DNA of 64,000 nt from Thermococcus profundus (GCF_002214585.1 NZ_CP014862.1:1426001-1490000), one strand, 5' to 3'. Positions 36,474 to 45,617 are shown, counted from the stretch's first letter. A program made the numbers and translations. The notes: generated by a model from the sequence alone, not told the origin.

Positions 36474-36503
36474 TTCAAACCTAAATCAGGATTTAGGTTT
36501 GAA
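36474..36503. repeat. perfect 14-bp inverted repeat between TRAM gene and tdh
   Basis: Left arm TTCAAACCTAAATC (36474-36487) and right arm GATTTAGGTTTGAA (36490-36503) are exact reverse complements with a two-base centre (AG). Past one mismatch, two further pairs extend the symmetry. It lies about 50 bp from both predicted TATA boxes (around 36425, minus strand, and 36554-36560, plus strand), in the middle of the divergent gap. It could be a regulator site or a remnant of a small element. Confidence 0.65.
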
Positions 36504-36553
36504 TTTCGATAAAAATCCTGCCCCATGATCGTTGTAGTCCATCCGTAAAAAAG

Positions 36554-36560
36554 TTTATAT
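36554..36560 (+). promoter_or_regulatory. TATA box for threonine dehydrogenase
   Basis: TTTATAT at 36554-36560, preceded by an A-rich BRE-like run, lies 43 bases before ATG 36600. Initiation would fall near 36582, leaving a leader that contains GGAGATGAG at 36588-36596. Confidence 0.55.
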
Positions 36561-36599
36561 CCGCGACATATATATGCACCAGTGTAGGAGATGAGAGCC

Positions 36600-37652
36600 A
36601 TGACCGAAAAGATGCAGGCTATTATGAAGACCAAGCCGGCCTACGGGGCTGAGCTCGTTGAGGTGGACGTTCCAAAACCCGGCCCGGGTGAAGTTCTGAT
36701 AAAAGTTCTCGCAACCAGCATCTGCGGAACGGATTTGCACATCTACGAGTGGAACGAGTGGGCTCAGTCAAGGATTAAGCCGCCCCAGATAATGGGCCAT
36801 GAGGTGGCTGGAGAAGTCATCGAAGTCGGTCCCGGCGTTGAAGACCTCCAGGTTGGGGATTACATAAGCGCAGAGACTCACATCGTCTGCGGCAAGTGCT
36901 ACGCGTGCAAGCACAACCGCTACCACGTCTGCCAGAACACCAAGATATTCGGCGTCGACATGGACGGTGTTTTTGCCCACTATGCAATAGTCCCGGCTAA
37001 AAACGCATGGAAGAACCCGAAGAATATGAAGCCCGAGCACGCGGCCCTTCAGGAGCCCCTTGGAAATGCGGTTGATACCGTTCTCGCAGGCCCGATTGCT
37101 GGAAGGAGCACGCTCATAACCGGAGCCGGTCCGCTTGGACTGCTCGGTATAGCCGTTGCCAAGGCGAGCGGCGCTTACCCCGTCATCGTCTCCGAGCCGA
37201 GCGATTTCAGGAGAGAACTTGCCAAGAAGGTCGGCGCTGACTACGTCGTCAATCCATTCGAGGAGGATCCAGTCAAGTTCGTCATGGACATAACCGACGG
37301 GGCTGGAGTTGAGGTCTTCCTCGAGTTCAGCGGCGCTCCCAAAGCTCTTGAACAGGGTCTCAGGGCGGTAACTCCAGGAGGACGCGTTTCGCTCCTCGGT
37401 CTCTTCCCGAGGGAAGTGACGATAGACTTCAACAACCTCATAATCTTCAAGGCCCTGGAAGTGCACGGCATAACCGGAAGGCACCTCTGGGAAACATGGT
37501 ACACAGTTTCAAGCCTCATCCAGAGCGGCAAGCTCAACCTCGATGCTGTGATAACTCACAAATATAAAGGCTTCGACAAATATGAGGAAGCCTTCGAGCT
37601 TATGCGCGCAGGAAAAACCGGAAAGGTTGTTTTCTTCCCGCACAAGGGATGA
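36600..37652 (+). CDS. tdh: L-threonine 3-dehydrogenase
   Basis: A 350-residue zinc-dependent medium-chain dehydrogenase that oxidises L-threonine to 2-amino-3-oxobutyrate with NAD+. The catalytic zinc site includes [16 protein letters not shown] and MGHEVAGEV; the structural zinc cysteines are in [15 protein letters not shown]; the NAD-binding glycines are in [10 protein letters not shown]. It closely resembles the characterised Pyrococcus enzymes. ATG 36600 ([13 protein letters not shown]) matches their N-terminus; ATG 36591 is in frame but overlaps the ribosome site. It probably works in threonine catabolism. Confidence 0.96.
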   Translation: MTEKMQAIMKTKPAYGAELVEVDVPKPGPGEVLIKVLATSICGTDLHIYEWNEWAQSRIKPPQIMGHEVAGEVIEVGPGVEDLQVGDYISAETHIVCGKCYACKHNRYHVCQNTKIFGVDMDGVFAHYAIVPAKNAWKNPKNMKPEHAALQEPLGNAVDTVLAGPIAGRSTLITGAGPLGLLGIAVAKASGAYPVIVSEPSDFRRELAKKVGADYVVNPFEEDPVKFVMDITDGAGVEVFLEFSGAPKALEQGLRAVTPGGRVSLLGLFPREVTIDFNNLIIFKALEVHGITGRHLWETWYTVSSLIQSGKLNLDAVITHKYKGFDKYEEAFELMRAGKTGKVVFFPHKG

Positions 37653-37741
37653 AGCCCTTTTGTTTCTTCCAACATTTTAGAGCAGAACAACTTCAGGAAG
37701 CGTTAAATATCACTTCTTCAAAACTACCCCACGGTGGGAAA

Positions 37742-37993
37742 ATGGGAAAGAAAGTTGTTGTCGAGCTTCCCGGAATAGTTAAGCTCCCCGATGAGGAAGT
37801 TGAGAGGAGGGTCAAGGTAGAGCTGGCCATAAGGCTCTACGAGAAAGGCATCCTCTCTTTTGGCCAGGCGAGAAGGTTAGCCGGGTTGAGCAAGTGGGAG
37901 TTCATAGAGCTCCTCGCTAATGAAGGTAGCGGAATACACTACGACAAGGAAGAGCTTGAGAACGACCTAAAGGTCATGGAGGAAATCGCATGA
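37742..37993 (+). CDS. UPF0175-family antitoxin
   Basis: An 83-residue protein with an N-terminal strand and a helix-turn-helix-like region (LAIRLYEKGILSFGQARRLAGLSKWEFIELLA) typical of UPF0175. These small proteins precede DUF3368 PIN-like toxins. It overlaps the downstream toxin gene by four bases (ATGA), a classic coupling. ATG 37742 follows GGTGGG. The pair probably autoregulates through the antitoxin's DNA-binding domain. Confidence 0.88.
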   Translation: MGKKVVVELPGIVKLPDEEVERRVKVELAIRLYEKGILSFGQARRLAGLSKWEFIELLANEGSGIHYDKEELENDLKVMEEIA

Positions 37994-38475
37994 AGGTCAC
38001 GGTCAACTCTTCTCCTCTGATATTCCTCGCCAAACTTGGACTGCTTGACTTATTGGATAGGCTGTTCGATGAGGTTTATATCACAGAAGCCGTTTATGAA
38101 GAAACTGTAATTGAAGGTTCAGACCATGACGAGTCATCCCTCATTGCTCGGGCTAAGTTCCTGAGAAAAGTCAAGGTAAACGACCAGAGGCTTGTGAGAT
38201 TCCTCCTTGAGATGATAGACTATGGAGAAGCGGAGACCATAGCGCTTGCGCTTGAGAAAGACCTCGACCTCGTTGTTCTCGATGACAAGGACGCAAGGAA
38301 AGCCGCAAGGGGTTTCGGACTGAGGGTCACGGGGACTTTGGGAATTCTCCTCATTGCAAAGAGGAGGGGGCTAATTGAGAACATAAAACCACACATAGAG
38401 ACCCTCAGAAAGAACGGCTTCAGGATTTCCGATGAGATAGTGGAAAGAATTTTAAAAGAGGCAGGGGAGATTTAG
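37990..38475 (+). CDS. DUF3368 PIN-like toxin
   Basis: A 161-residue PIN-fold nuclease-like protein. Conserved acidic residues appear in VTVNSSPLIFLAKLG (Asn/Ser in place of the usual first Asp), DYGEAETIALALEKD and LVVLDDKDARKAA. The family is the usual partner of UPF0175 antitoxins and is predicted to cut RNA. The altered first position is normal for DUF3368. Its 3' end overlaps the degraded membrane-protein gene on the other strand. Confidence 0.87.
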   Translation: MKVTVNSSPLIFLAKLGLLDLLDRLFDEVYITEAVYEETVIEGSDHDESSLIARAKFLRKVKVNDQRLVRFLLEMIDYGEAETIALALEKDLDLVVLDDKDARKAARGFGLRVTGTLGILLIAKRRGLIENIKPHIETLRKNGFRISDEIVERILKEAGEI

Positions 38476-38867
38476 ATTCACGTTTCTTTTGCTTTCTTCA
38501 TTCCAATCTCCACACCCTTGGCGATGGCTTTCCTGGAGGAGTAGTTCCTTGTATCTTTCTCGGTATGCACGCCATTTGTAAAGGCCATAAACAGTGAATC
38601 CGAATGTGATTAGACTAAAGCATAATTGCGAGAGCTGGCCCGAAATTTGCACCGTTACTATTCTCTGAACTTGGGATTAGTAGAGGAGCAGTTAGGGAGA
38701 GTACAATAACCGAGAGGACTGCCAAGCCCAATCCATGATTCATACCATCCTTAGCACAGCTTTTAGTTCTGCACTCCTCGGGATCTGGATCTAATCTCAT
38801 AAAATCCATAAGCACGAAGCATCCCATATATAGTGAGGTATCCTATAACGACCCCAAGAATGCCCAT
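38452..38867 (-). pseudogene. degraded small membrane protein gene (two frameshifts)
   Basis: Three consecutive reading frames together give one plausible three-helix protein. Frame 1, from ATG 38867, encodes MGILGVVIGYLTIYGMLRAY. After a one-base shift near 38790, frame 2 encodes RLDPDPEEC and NHGLGLAVLSVIVLSLTAPLLI. After another near 38617, frame 3 encodes FSLITFGFTVYGLYKWRAYRERYK. Both shifts are of the same kind (one extra base). A TATA-like GTTTATCC lies upstream on the minus strand. It is either a decaying gene or affected by sequencing errors; no complete frame exists. Confidence 0.5.
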
Positions 38868-39058
38868 ACACCCATTTCCCTCCTGCCGGAGGGTATAATA
38901 CTGGGGGATAAACAAACTCTAGGGGCTAACATATCAAAGCTATTGATAATGGAATTCGTTGTTTCAACAAAAATGAGAAACATTATTAACCTCCCCACTA
39001 ATAAGGGTTGTAAGCGCACCCAAATACTTGAGAGAACTAGACATGGAGGTGGCTTATG

Positions 39059-39724
39059 ATGGGTAAAGAGCTCGTGTTAGGAATCTTTTTTATGGCAATC
39101 CTAATAACAGTCGCAGTTTTTCAGAGCGGTGCAGTAACATCGAATACCGAGGAAAAGCACGCCCTATGCTCCGAAGGAAGACTCCATCTTTTCCTCGATG
39201 TTTACTACCCTGGAGAGCTCAGGGCAGCCGGCTATGAACTCAAAGACGATAAGATAGTGTTGCGCTTTCATTCAATAACTTCTGGTGGTCTAAGGATGAA
39301 CCCCACCAACTTCACAATCCCATGCATCCCTAAGAACCTGAGTCCAAACATCTTTGAGATAAACGTCGACGGAGATACCTTTTATCCATCGTGTCAGGGA
39401 GTCCTAACAACGCCTATTTCATCCAAAACGGCCAACTCGGAGAGGAGCGTTTACTACCTTACAAGTCCCTACAACCTGAGCGAAATAGCCTTAATTGAAC
39501 TGCCAGAAAAGTATTCTCTCGAAAGCCTTAAGCTGGAAAACGAAACCCTCATGATCGAAGTTTCTCCCGATGGAGACACCGGCAGTATCATCGTTAAGTC
39601 AGAACTTCTGGGAAAAAGAAGCTGGATGAGAATAATCTACTCCGACGGAAGCAAAACCTGGACGGGGCGGAAGTCAACACTGGGCGACGGAGAGTGTCCG
39701 ATCTGGATATCCCCAACGTCTTAA
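39059..39724 (+). CDS. exported protein with four cysteines, function unknown
   Basis: A 221-residue protein. Residues 1-22 form a hydrophobic signal or anchor (ELVLGIFFMAILITVAVFQSG). The mature part is mostly beta-strand with four cysteines (HALCSEG, TIPCIPKN, YPSCQGV, DGECPIW) that could form two disulfides, and a few N-glycosylation sites. No family is recognised. ATG 39059 fits the GGAGGTGG ribosome site best; ATG 39056 is also possible. The 190-base upstream gap shows only AT-rich promoter-like sequence. Confidence 0.65.
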   Translation: MGKELVLGIFFMAILITVAVFQSGAVTSNTEEKHALCSEGRLHLFLDVYYPGELRAAGYELKDDKIVLRFHSITSGGLRMNPTNFTIPCIPKNLSPNIFEINVDGDTFYPSCQGVLTTPISSKTANSERSVYYLTSPYNLSEIALIELPEKYSLESLKLENETLMIEVSPDGDTGSIIVKSELLGKRSWMRIIYSDGSKTWTGRKSTLGDGECPIWISPTS

Positions 39725-39816
39725 ACCAGTTCCTGTTGTTTCCTTGATCACTTTAATTTTCTACCAACCGCAATTCTCTTAAGTTATCTCAACCACTTCC
39801 AGCGGGAGGTGGCACT

Positions 39817-41322
39817 ATGGAACTGAGCTACCAAGAAAAACTCACTCTCATAAAACTCAGCGAGACCAAAAAGGTCAAATTCGAAGAACTCGTTGAAAAA
39901 ACCGGCCTTGACCAGGTAGCGGTTATGCGCTCAGTCCTCGGCCTCCAGGCAAAGGGACTTGCGAAGCTCCACGAGAGGAGCGAAAAAGTCGTTAAGATAA
40001 CCGAGACCGGAAAGGAATACGCTCAGATCAGCCTTCCGGAGTGGAGAGCGCTAAAGCTTCTCCGCGAGAGGGGAAAGGTTACCCTCGACGACCTCAAAGA
40101 TGTCCTTGGCGAGGACGAGCTGAAGCCGATAGTTGGTCTCCTCAGGAAAGAAGGCTGGGCAACCGTCAGGAAGGAGGATGGAAAGCTCGTCCTCGAAATA
40201 ACTGACAATGGAAGGGAAGCCGGCGAGAGGCCCATCGACAGGGCCCTCAAGATCCTCGCGGAGAAGGAAACCGTCTCGCTGAGCGAGATTGAGGGTCTCG
40301 TCTCCGTCAAGGAGCTCAAGAGGAGGAAAATAGCCGAGGAAGACACTGTCACCGAGAGGGAGGTTGAGATAACCCCCGCTGGAGAGGAGCTCGTTAGCAA
40401 AGGTCTCGAGCTTAAGAGGGAGGTCTCCCTCCTCACGCCGGAACTCATAAAGTCTGGAAAATGGAAGGAAGTCGAGTTCAGGAAGTTCGACATCAAGGCA
40501 CCGGTAAAGAGGTTCTACCCGGGCAAGAAGCAACCCTACAGGGCTTTCCTCGACAAGATAAGGAGAAGGCTCATCGAGATGGGCTTCATTGAGATGGTCT
40601 CGGAGAGCATGATAGAGACCCAGTTCTGGAACTTCGATGCCCTCTTCCAGCCGCAAAACCATCCGGCGAGGGAGTGGACCGACACCTATCAGCTCAAGTA
40701 TCCGAAGAGTGGGCACCTTCCGGCTGAGGAGCTCGTTGCCAGGGTGAAGGCGGCCCACGAGCACGGAGGCGATACAGGTTCGAGGGGCTGGGGCTATGTA
40801 TGGTCGCCAGAGAGGGCGATGCTACTCATGCCAAGAGCCCACGGAACCGCTCTAGATGCCAGACAGCTAGCGAAGGGCGTTGAGATTCCGGGTAAATACT
40901 TCACGATACAGCGCGTTTTCAGGCCCGACGTCCTCGACAGGACTCACCTCATCGAGTTCAACCAGATAGACGGCTTCGTCGTTGGGGAAGAGCTCAACTT
41001 CAGGCACCTCCTCGGAATACTCAAGCGCTTCGCCGTCGAGATAGCCGGAGCGAAGAAGGTGAAGTTCCTGCCGGATTACTACCCGTTCACCGAGCCGAGC
41101 GTCCAGATGAGCGCCTACCACCCAGAGCTAGGCTGGGTCGAGTTCGGGGGAGCGGGAATATTCAGGGAGGAGATGACGAAGGCTCTTGGAATAGATGCAC
41201 CCGTTATAGCCTGGGGAATAGGAATCGACAGGCTGGCGATGTTCAAGCTCGGGATCGATGATATCCGCTACCTCTTCAGCTACGACCTGAGGTGGCTGAG
41301 GGAAGCGAGGCTGGTGTGGTGA
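39817..41322 (+). CDS. pheS: phenylalanyl-tRNA synthetase alpha subunit
   Basis: A 501-residue archaeal/eukaryotic-type PheS. The N-terminal 200 residues hold winged-helix modules ([23 protein letters not shown] and similar) that contact tRNA. The class II catalytic core follows: motif 1 near [25 protein letters not shown] (here split [14 protein letters not shown]), motif 2 at [19 protein letters not shown] and motif 3 at [19 protein letters not shown]. It partners PheT, but three small genes lie between them. ATG 39817 follows GGGAGGTGG. Confidence 0.97.
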   Translation: MELSYQEKLTLIKLSETKKVKFEELVEKTGLDQVAVMRSVLGLQAKGLAKLHERSEKVVKITETGKEYAQISLPEWRALKLLRERGKVTLDDLKDVLGEDELKPIVGLLRKEGWATVRKEDGKLVLEITDNGREAGERPIDRALKILAEKETVSLSEIEGLVSVKELKRRKIAEEDTVTEREVEITPAGEELVSKGLELKREVSLLTPELIKSGKWKEVEFRKFDIKAPVKRFYPGKKQPYRAFLDKIRRRLIEMGFIEMVSESMIETQFWNFDALFQPQNHPAREWTDTYQLKYPKSGHLPAEELVARVKAAHEHGGDTGSRGWGYVWSPERAMLLMPRAHGTALDARQLAKGVEIPGKYFTIQRVFRPDVLDRTHLIEFNQIDGFVVGEELNFRHLLGILKRFAVEIAGAKKVKFLPDYYPFTEPSVQMSAYHPELGWVEFGGAGIFREEMTKALGIDAPVIAWGIGIDRLAMFKLGIDDIRYLFSYDLRWLREARLVW

Positions 41323-41335
41323 GGTGGGTTGAGCT

Positions 41336-41572
41336 ATGAGCGAGGAGATGATTGTGAGGTATGACCCAAACGTTGACATCCTGTACATCCAGCTCTCGCC
41401 AAAGAAGCCCGTGGACGCGGACATGAAAGGAGACTTTGTTATAGACCTCGACGAAAACGGTGAGGTCATTGGCATTGAGATATGGCGCGCGAGAGAGCTT
41501 ATCCTTCCAGAGTTCTTCAAGTTCATTGAAACTGTCAAAAAAGAAGGAAAACCCGTTGAAAGCCAGGGGTGA
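41336..41572 (+). CDS. DUF2283-domain small protein
   Basis: A 78-residue protein matching DUF2283, with VRYDPNVDILYIQLSPKKP and VIDLDENGEVIGIEIWRARE. Such proteins are often found beside toxin-antitoxin genes, and some are thought to be antitoxin-like. It begins 13 bases after pheS and its stop overlaps the next gene's ribosome site, so it is read from the pheS transcript. ATG 41336 follows GAGGTGGG. Confidence 0.82.
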   Translation: MSEEMIVRYDPNVDILYIQLSPKKPVDADMKGDFVIDLDENGEVIGIEIWRARELILPEFFKFIETVKKEGKPVESQG

Positions 41573-41577
41573 TGACC

Positions 41578-41790
41578 GTGCCCAAAATCGTTGTTCAGAT
41601 TCCGGAGGGTGTGAGAAAAGAATTTGTGGAGATCCAGGTTAAGCGAGCTATTGCGGCCGAGAGGGCGAGGATAGAGTTTATTGAAGACATCGCGCAGAGG
41701 CTTGGGATAAACGAGAAGGACATCGATGAGATAGAGAAAGCGAGGGATGAGGCTTGGCAGGAGTTCAAGAAAGAATTGGGGCTGGAGTGA
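41578..41790 (+). CDS. VapB-like antitoxin (putative)
   Basis: A 70-residue protein starting MPKIVVQIPEGVRKEFVEIQ, followed by helices with many charged residues (IEFIEDIAQRLGINEKDIDE). The short N-terminal strand resembles ribbon-helix-helix or AbrB antitoxins. It directly precedes and overlaps a PIN-domain gene by four bases. GTG 41578 is preferred because GGTGAT lies four bases upstream; ATG 41572 and GTG 41569 are also in frame. The antitoxin role is inferred from context. Confidence 0.72.
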   Translation: MPKIVVQIPEGVRKEFVEIQVKRAIAAERARIEFIEDIAQRLGINEKDIDEIEKARDEAWQEFKKELGLE

Positions 41791-42197
41791 TCGTTGATAC
41801 CAACGTCATAATATCAGCCCTCATTCCCAAAAACTCGAAGCTTAGGGAGTTCTTGCTCACGACCGAAATACCACTCCATGCCCCGGATTATATGCTAATG
41901 GAGCTTGAGAAGTACTGGGGTATCATCGAGAAAAAAGCAAAAAAGAGGGGGATAACTGAGCCCGAACTAGCCCACTTCAGGGAAGAGCTTCTGGGAAGGA
42001 TTATTTTTCATCCGCTTTCCGAGTACCGTGGTTTTATAAACAAGGCCTACAGAATATGCAGGGAGTTTGACGAGAAGGATACCCCTTTCGTTGCACTCGC
42101 CCTCTCACTGAGGCTTCCGATAGTAACCGACGATAAAGGTTTGCTAGCCCACGCTGGCGAGTATGATGTAATTCCTTTGAATGACGTGTTGAGGTGA
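41787..42197 (+). CDS. PIN-domain ribonuclease toxin (putative)
   Basis: A 136-residue PIN protein with the acidic active-site residues in MIVDTNVIISAL, LMELEKYW, EFDEKDTPFVALA and IVTDDKGLL. It belongs to the PIN group often annotated as putative toxins (COG1569-like). GTG 41787 overlaps the antitoxin stop (GTGA); the longer reading from 41754 lies inside that gene. Its stop lies in the pheT ribosome site, so toxin and PheT translation may be coupled. Confidence 0.82.
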   Translation: MIVDTNVIISALIPKNSKLREFLLTTEIPLHAPDYMLMELEKYWGIIEKKAKKRGITEPELAHFREELLGRIIFHPLSEYRGFINKAYRICREFDEKDTPFVALALSLRLPIVTDDKGLLAHAGEYDVIPLNDVLR

Positions 42198-42202
42198 TGC
42201 TC

Positions 42203-43909
42203 ATGCCGAAGTTCGATGTTTCAAAGCGCGACCTCGAAGGGCTCGTCGGGAAGGAGTTCAGCGTCGAAGAGTGGGAAGACCTCTTCCTATACGCCAAATG
42301 CGAGCTCGATGACATGTGGGAGGAGAACGGTGAAATCTACTTCAAGGCGGACTCGAAGGACACGAACAGGCCCGACCTCTGGAGTGCTGAAGGAATAGCG
42401 AGGCAGATACGCTTTGCCCTCGGCTTCCAGAAGGGCCTGCCGAAGTACGAAGTCGAGAAGAGCGACGTTGTAGTTTACGTTGACGAGAAGCTGAAGGGCA
42501 TCCGCCCCTACGGTGTCTACGCCATCGTCGAGGGCCTGAACATAGATGAGGAAGCTCTCAAACAGATGATAAACCTTCAGGAGAAGGTTGCCCTCACCTT
42601 CGGGAGGAGGAGAAGGGAGGTAGCGATAGGCATCTTCGACTTCGACAAGGTAAAGCCGCCGGTGTACTACAGAGCGGCCGAGAAGACGGAAAAGTTTGTC
42701 CCGCTCGGCTACGACGAGGAGATGACGCTCGAGGAGATCCTTGAAAAGCACGAGAAGGGGAAGGAGTACGGGCACCTGATAAAGGACAAGCCATTCTATC
42801 CTCTCCTCGTGGACAGCGAGGGGAAAGTCCTCTCCATGCCGCCGATAATCAACTCGGAGATAACAGGAAGGGTAACCACCGAGACCAAAAACGTCTTCGT
42901 TGACATAACAGGATGGGAGTTGAATAAAGTCATGCTCGCCCTTAACGTCGTAGTTACTGCTCTTGCGGAGCGCGGCGGGAAGATACGGAGCGTCAAGGTG
43001 ATTTACCCGGACTTCGAAATAGAGACGCCAGACTTAACGCCGAAGGAGTTCGAGGTCGAGCTCGACTACATCAGGAAGCTGGCCGGCCTCGACCTGAGCG
43101 ACGAAGAGATCAAGGACCTCCTAGAGAGGATGATGTACGAGGTCGAGCTTAAAGACGGAAGGGCTAAGCTCCGCTATCCAGCGTTCCGCGATGATATAAT
43201 GCACGCAAGGGACGTCCTTGAGGATGTGCTCATAGCCTACGGCTACAACAAGATCGAACCGGAGGAGCCGAAGCTCGCTGTCCAAGGAAGGGGAGACAAG
43301 TTCGTTGAGTTCGAGGATGCCGTTAGGGAGCTCATGGTCGGCTTTGGTTTACAGGAGGTCATGACCTTCAACCTGACGAACAGGGAGGCTCAGTACAACA
43401 GGATGAACCTTGAATTCGGAAAGGACTACTTCAAAAACCCGCCCGCTGAATTGGTGGAGATAGAGAACCCGATAAGCCCCAAGTGGTCGGCTCTGAGGAA
43501 CTGGCTCACACCCAGTTTACTCGACTTCCTGAGCCAGAACACCCACGAGGAGTATCCTCAAAAGTTGTTCGAAGTCGGGAAAGCCACACTCATAGACGAG
43601 AGCAGAGAAACCAAGACGGTCAGCGAGAGCAAGCTGGCCGTTGCCTTAGCTCATCCGCGCGTGACCTTTACAGAGGCTAAGGAAATCCTCGATTCGGTAA
43701 TGCGCCACCTCGGCTTTGAGTACGAGCTTGAAGAAGTAGAACACCCGAGCTTCATTCCAGGTAGGGCCGGCAGAATCATCGTGAACGGAGAAACGATAGG
43801 GATCATAGGGGAGATACACCCAGAGGTGCTGGAAAAATGGGGAATAGAGATGCCAGTCGCAGTGTTTGAGACATTTTTGGCTCCCCTCTACAAGGAGCCG
43901 TACCTCTAA
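42203..43909 (+). CDS. pheT: phenylalanyl-tRNA synthetase beta subunit
   Basis: A 568-residue archaeal-type PheT. Recognisable parts are the B3/B4 editing domain (RPYGVYAIVEGLNIDEEAL, FGRRRREVAIGIFDFDKVK), the B5 domain (ELDYIRKLAGLDLSDEEIKD) and the catalytic-like domain (VENPISPKWSALR-type IENPISPKWSALRNWLTPSL). ATG 42203 follows GGTGAT by four bases; GTG 42194 and ATG 42197 are in frame. It is separated from pheS by the DUF2283/antitoxin/PIN cassette. Confidence 0.96.
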   Translation: MPKFDVSKRDLEGLVGKEFSVEEWEDLFLYAKCELDDMWEENGEIYFKADSKDTNRPDLWSAEGIARQIRFALGFQKGLPKYEVEKSDVVVYVDEKLKGIRPYGVYAIVEGLNIDEEALKQMINLQEKVALTFGRRRREVAIGIFDFDKVKPPVYYRAAEKTEKFVPLGYDEEMTLEEILEKHEKGKEYGHLIKDKPFYPLLVDSEGKVLSMPPIINSEITGRVTTETKNVFVDITGWELNKVMLALNVVVTALAERGGKIRSVKVIYPDFEIETPDLTPKEFEVELDYIRKLAGLDLSDEEIKDLLERMMYEVELKDGRAKLRYPAFRDDIMHARDVLEDVLIAYGYNKIEPEEPKLAVQGRGDKFVEFEDAVRELMVGFGLQEVMTFNLTNREAQYNRMNLEFGKDYFKNPPAELVEIENPISPKWSALRNWLTPSLLDFLSQNTHEEYPQKLFEVGKATLIDESRETKTVSESKLAVALAHPRVTFTEAKEILDSVMRHLGFEYELEEVEHPSFIPGRAGRIIVNGETIGIIGEIHPEVLEKWGIEMPVAVFETFLAPLYKEPYL

Positions 43910-44180
43910 GGCTGTTCTTCTTCCTTTGCAATTTTATCTAAAAGCGTCTTCATAATCTCGAAGTTTGTCAAGTTTATCATGAGCTCAGTATCAAATACGA
44001 TCCCCATTTTCACCACCATAATCGTTAACGCCAAGGTAGTTATCAAGTTTTTCCCAGGATACTTGGACAGATGTCAAATATTGTAGATAAACTCCGGGAA
44101 ATCTGAATGATTGACAATTAATCTCAAGATCATTGAAGTTCTGTTCATGGCGAGTATCTCGTCGAAGGATGGAGATGCTC
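43906..44180 (-). pseudogene. gene remnant with an internal stop
   Basis: The 368-base gap between pheT and thyX holds one minus-strand frame that reads as protein apart from an in-frame TGA near 44074. Upstream part: FDEILAMNRTSMILRLIVNH and DFPEFIYNI. Downstream part: HLSKYPGKNLITTLALTIMV and FDTELMINLTNFEIMKTLLD, ending KEEEQP at a stop (43906-43908) that overlaps the end of pheT. A 33-residue peptide could still be made from ATG 44007, which has GGTGGT upstream. No family is recognised; it looks like the decayed end of a larger gene. Confidence 0.38.
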
Positions 44181-44277
44181 AACTAGATGGGAGAGGCAGG
44201 ACAGCACAGTCTCACCTCATCTCCAAAAACAACACCCACTACGTCCAAACACAAATCCAAAAAAGTTGTTTGGATAA

Positions 44278-45024
44278 TCACCGAGAAAAACTCCTGAAAA
44301 GTGCCTCCCATTTCTCCTTGGTCCTCTTCCAGCATCCGGGGGGCATAAGCTCGCCCTCGGGGCAGTAGCCGATCTGGATGCACCTCGGCCCGAGCTTCGC
44401 CCACTTTATTATCGGCCTCAGCTCATCGTTCTTCGCGATCTCTTCTAGCATTTTCCAGGCTACTTCCCTTATCTCCCACTGAGCCCTCTCGCATGCCCTC
44501 AGCCCCAAGAAGTGCTTCAGCTCGCGGAGGTTCATTGTAACGACTATCTTCGTCCTGACTGCCTGTGGGAGGATGAAGCGCGCGTCCTCCTGGTGCTGGC
44601 CGCGCTCAATGCTCTTTTTGTACAGCTCGATGGACTTTTTCATGAACTCCTTCCACTCCCCAAGTAGCTCTGGATCCTTTTTTATCTCCTCGGGGATAAC
44701 AAAGGTCTCTTCAATGTCTTTCGGGTTTAAAATTATATACCTCTGTGACTGTTGGGTATAAGAAGCAAGTCTATGTCTAACAAGTTGATGCGAACAAACA
44801 CGAGAACAGCCTTCTATGGCAAAAGTGAGCGTCGCATGCTCAAGAATTGACTCGTGCCCGTAGCCAAGAACCCTCGGAAGGTGCATTTCGACGTCGTTCT
44901 CGGTCATCCTCTCAAAGGCTTCCGTTTCCCATTCTTCCCAGTAGCTTATAAGGGCCGCCCATGTGACAGTCTCAAGTGGGTTCTTTGTATAATTGACAAG
45001 GGTCACCCTGATTCCATCGCCCAT
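44278..45024 (-). CDS. thyX: flavin-dependent thymidylate synthase ThyX
   Basis: A 248-residue FAD enzyme that methylates dUMP to dTMP. The ThyX motif RHRLASYTQQSQR (RHR-X7-S type) is near residue 79, and the flavin and dUMP-binding segments LRELKHFLGLRACERAQWEIRE (split after LGLR) follow. ATG 45024 (MGDGIRVTLVN) follows GGTGGC by four bases; an upstream ATG at 45033 lacks a site. It provides de novo thymidylate in an organism with no ThyA in this window. Confidence 0.95.
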   Translation of the reverse strand: MGDGIRVTLVNYTKNPLETVTWAALISYWEEWETEAFERMTENDVEMHLPRVLGYGHESILEHATLTFAIEGCSRVCSHQLVRHRLASYTQQSQRYIILNPKDIEETFVIPEEIKKDPELLGEWKEFMKKSIELYKKSIERGQHQEDARFILPQAVRTKIVVTMNLRELKHFLGLRACERAQWEIREVAWKMLEEIAKNDELRPIIKWAKLGPRCIQIGYCPEGELMPPGCWKRTKEKWEALFRSFSR

Positions 45025-45116
45025 GGATGCCACCGAAAACAGAATGAACCTTCCCTTATTAGTTTTTTGAGGACAAAATTTTCATCAGAAAATCAAAGGA
45101 CAAAAAGGGAAGAAGT

Positions 45117-45617
45117 TCAAAAGACGACCTCTTCCTCTGCTGGTGTCTGACCTTTCTTTCCAGGGAGTTCGTCCGGCAGGGAGAAGAATGCAACCGTCTC
45201 GAGAATCGCTGCTACAAATATCAACAGGATACCGATCACGATTATCATTAAGACGGCTCCTATTATGTAGAGCAGGGCAGCGGTCTTGAACATGGCCACG
45301 CCTGTTTCCTCCGCTATCATGTCGTAGCTCTGCTTCATGAAGTACACGGACACTATCATAAGGATCGCCGCGAGCACACCCATAAGCCCAAATCCTGCAA
45401 TGCTTCCGGACAACAAGCCTGGCAGGGGCAGGAGGAGGCCAATCACTGCCAGAATAGCGGCCCACAGGTACTTGTTGTAGATCTCCTCGTTGCCGGTTGC
45501 TTCTGATATCTTCTTAATGCCTATCAGCTTCAGTATAAAGCCGATGAAGCCCAGGCCAAAGATTGTCAGTATAGACCCGATTCCGCCCCAGGTTTTTGCA
45601 TCTTTCAACTCAGACAT
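45117..45617 (-). CDS. DUF996-family membrane protein
   Basis: A 166-residue protein with about four helices (GGIGSILTIFGLGFIGFIL and onward, to ALLYIIGAVLMIIVIGILLI). The N-terminal SELKDAKTWGGIGSIL and the spacing match DUF996, a Thermococcales/methanogen family of unknown role. A charged tail (LPGKKGQTPAEEEVVF) ends the protein. ATG 45617 follows GGTGAT; ATG 45632 is less likely. Confidence 0.8.
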   Translation of the reverse strand: MSELKDAKTWGGIGSILTIFGLGFIGFILKLIGIKKISEATGNEEIYNKYLWAAILAVIGLLLPLPGLLSGSIAGFGLMGVLAAILMIVSVYFMKQSYDMIAEETGVAMFKTAALLYIIGAVLMIIVIGILLIFVAAILETVAFFSLPDELPGKKGQTPAEEEVVF

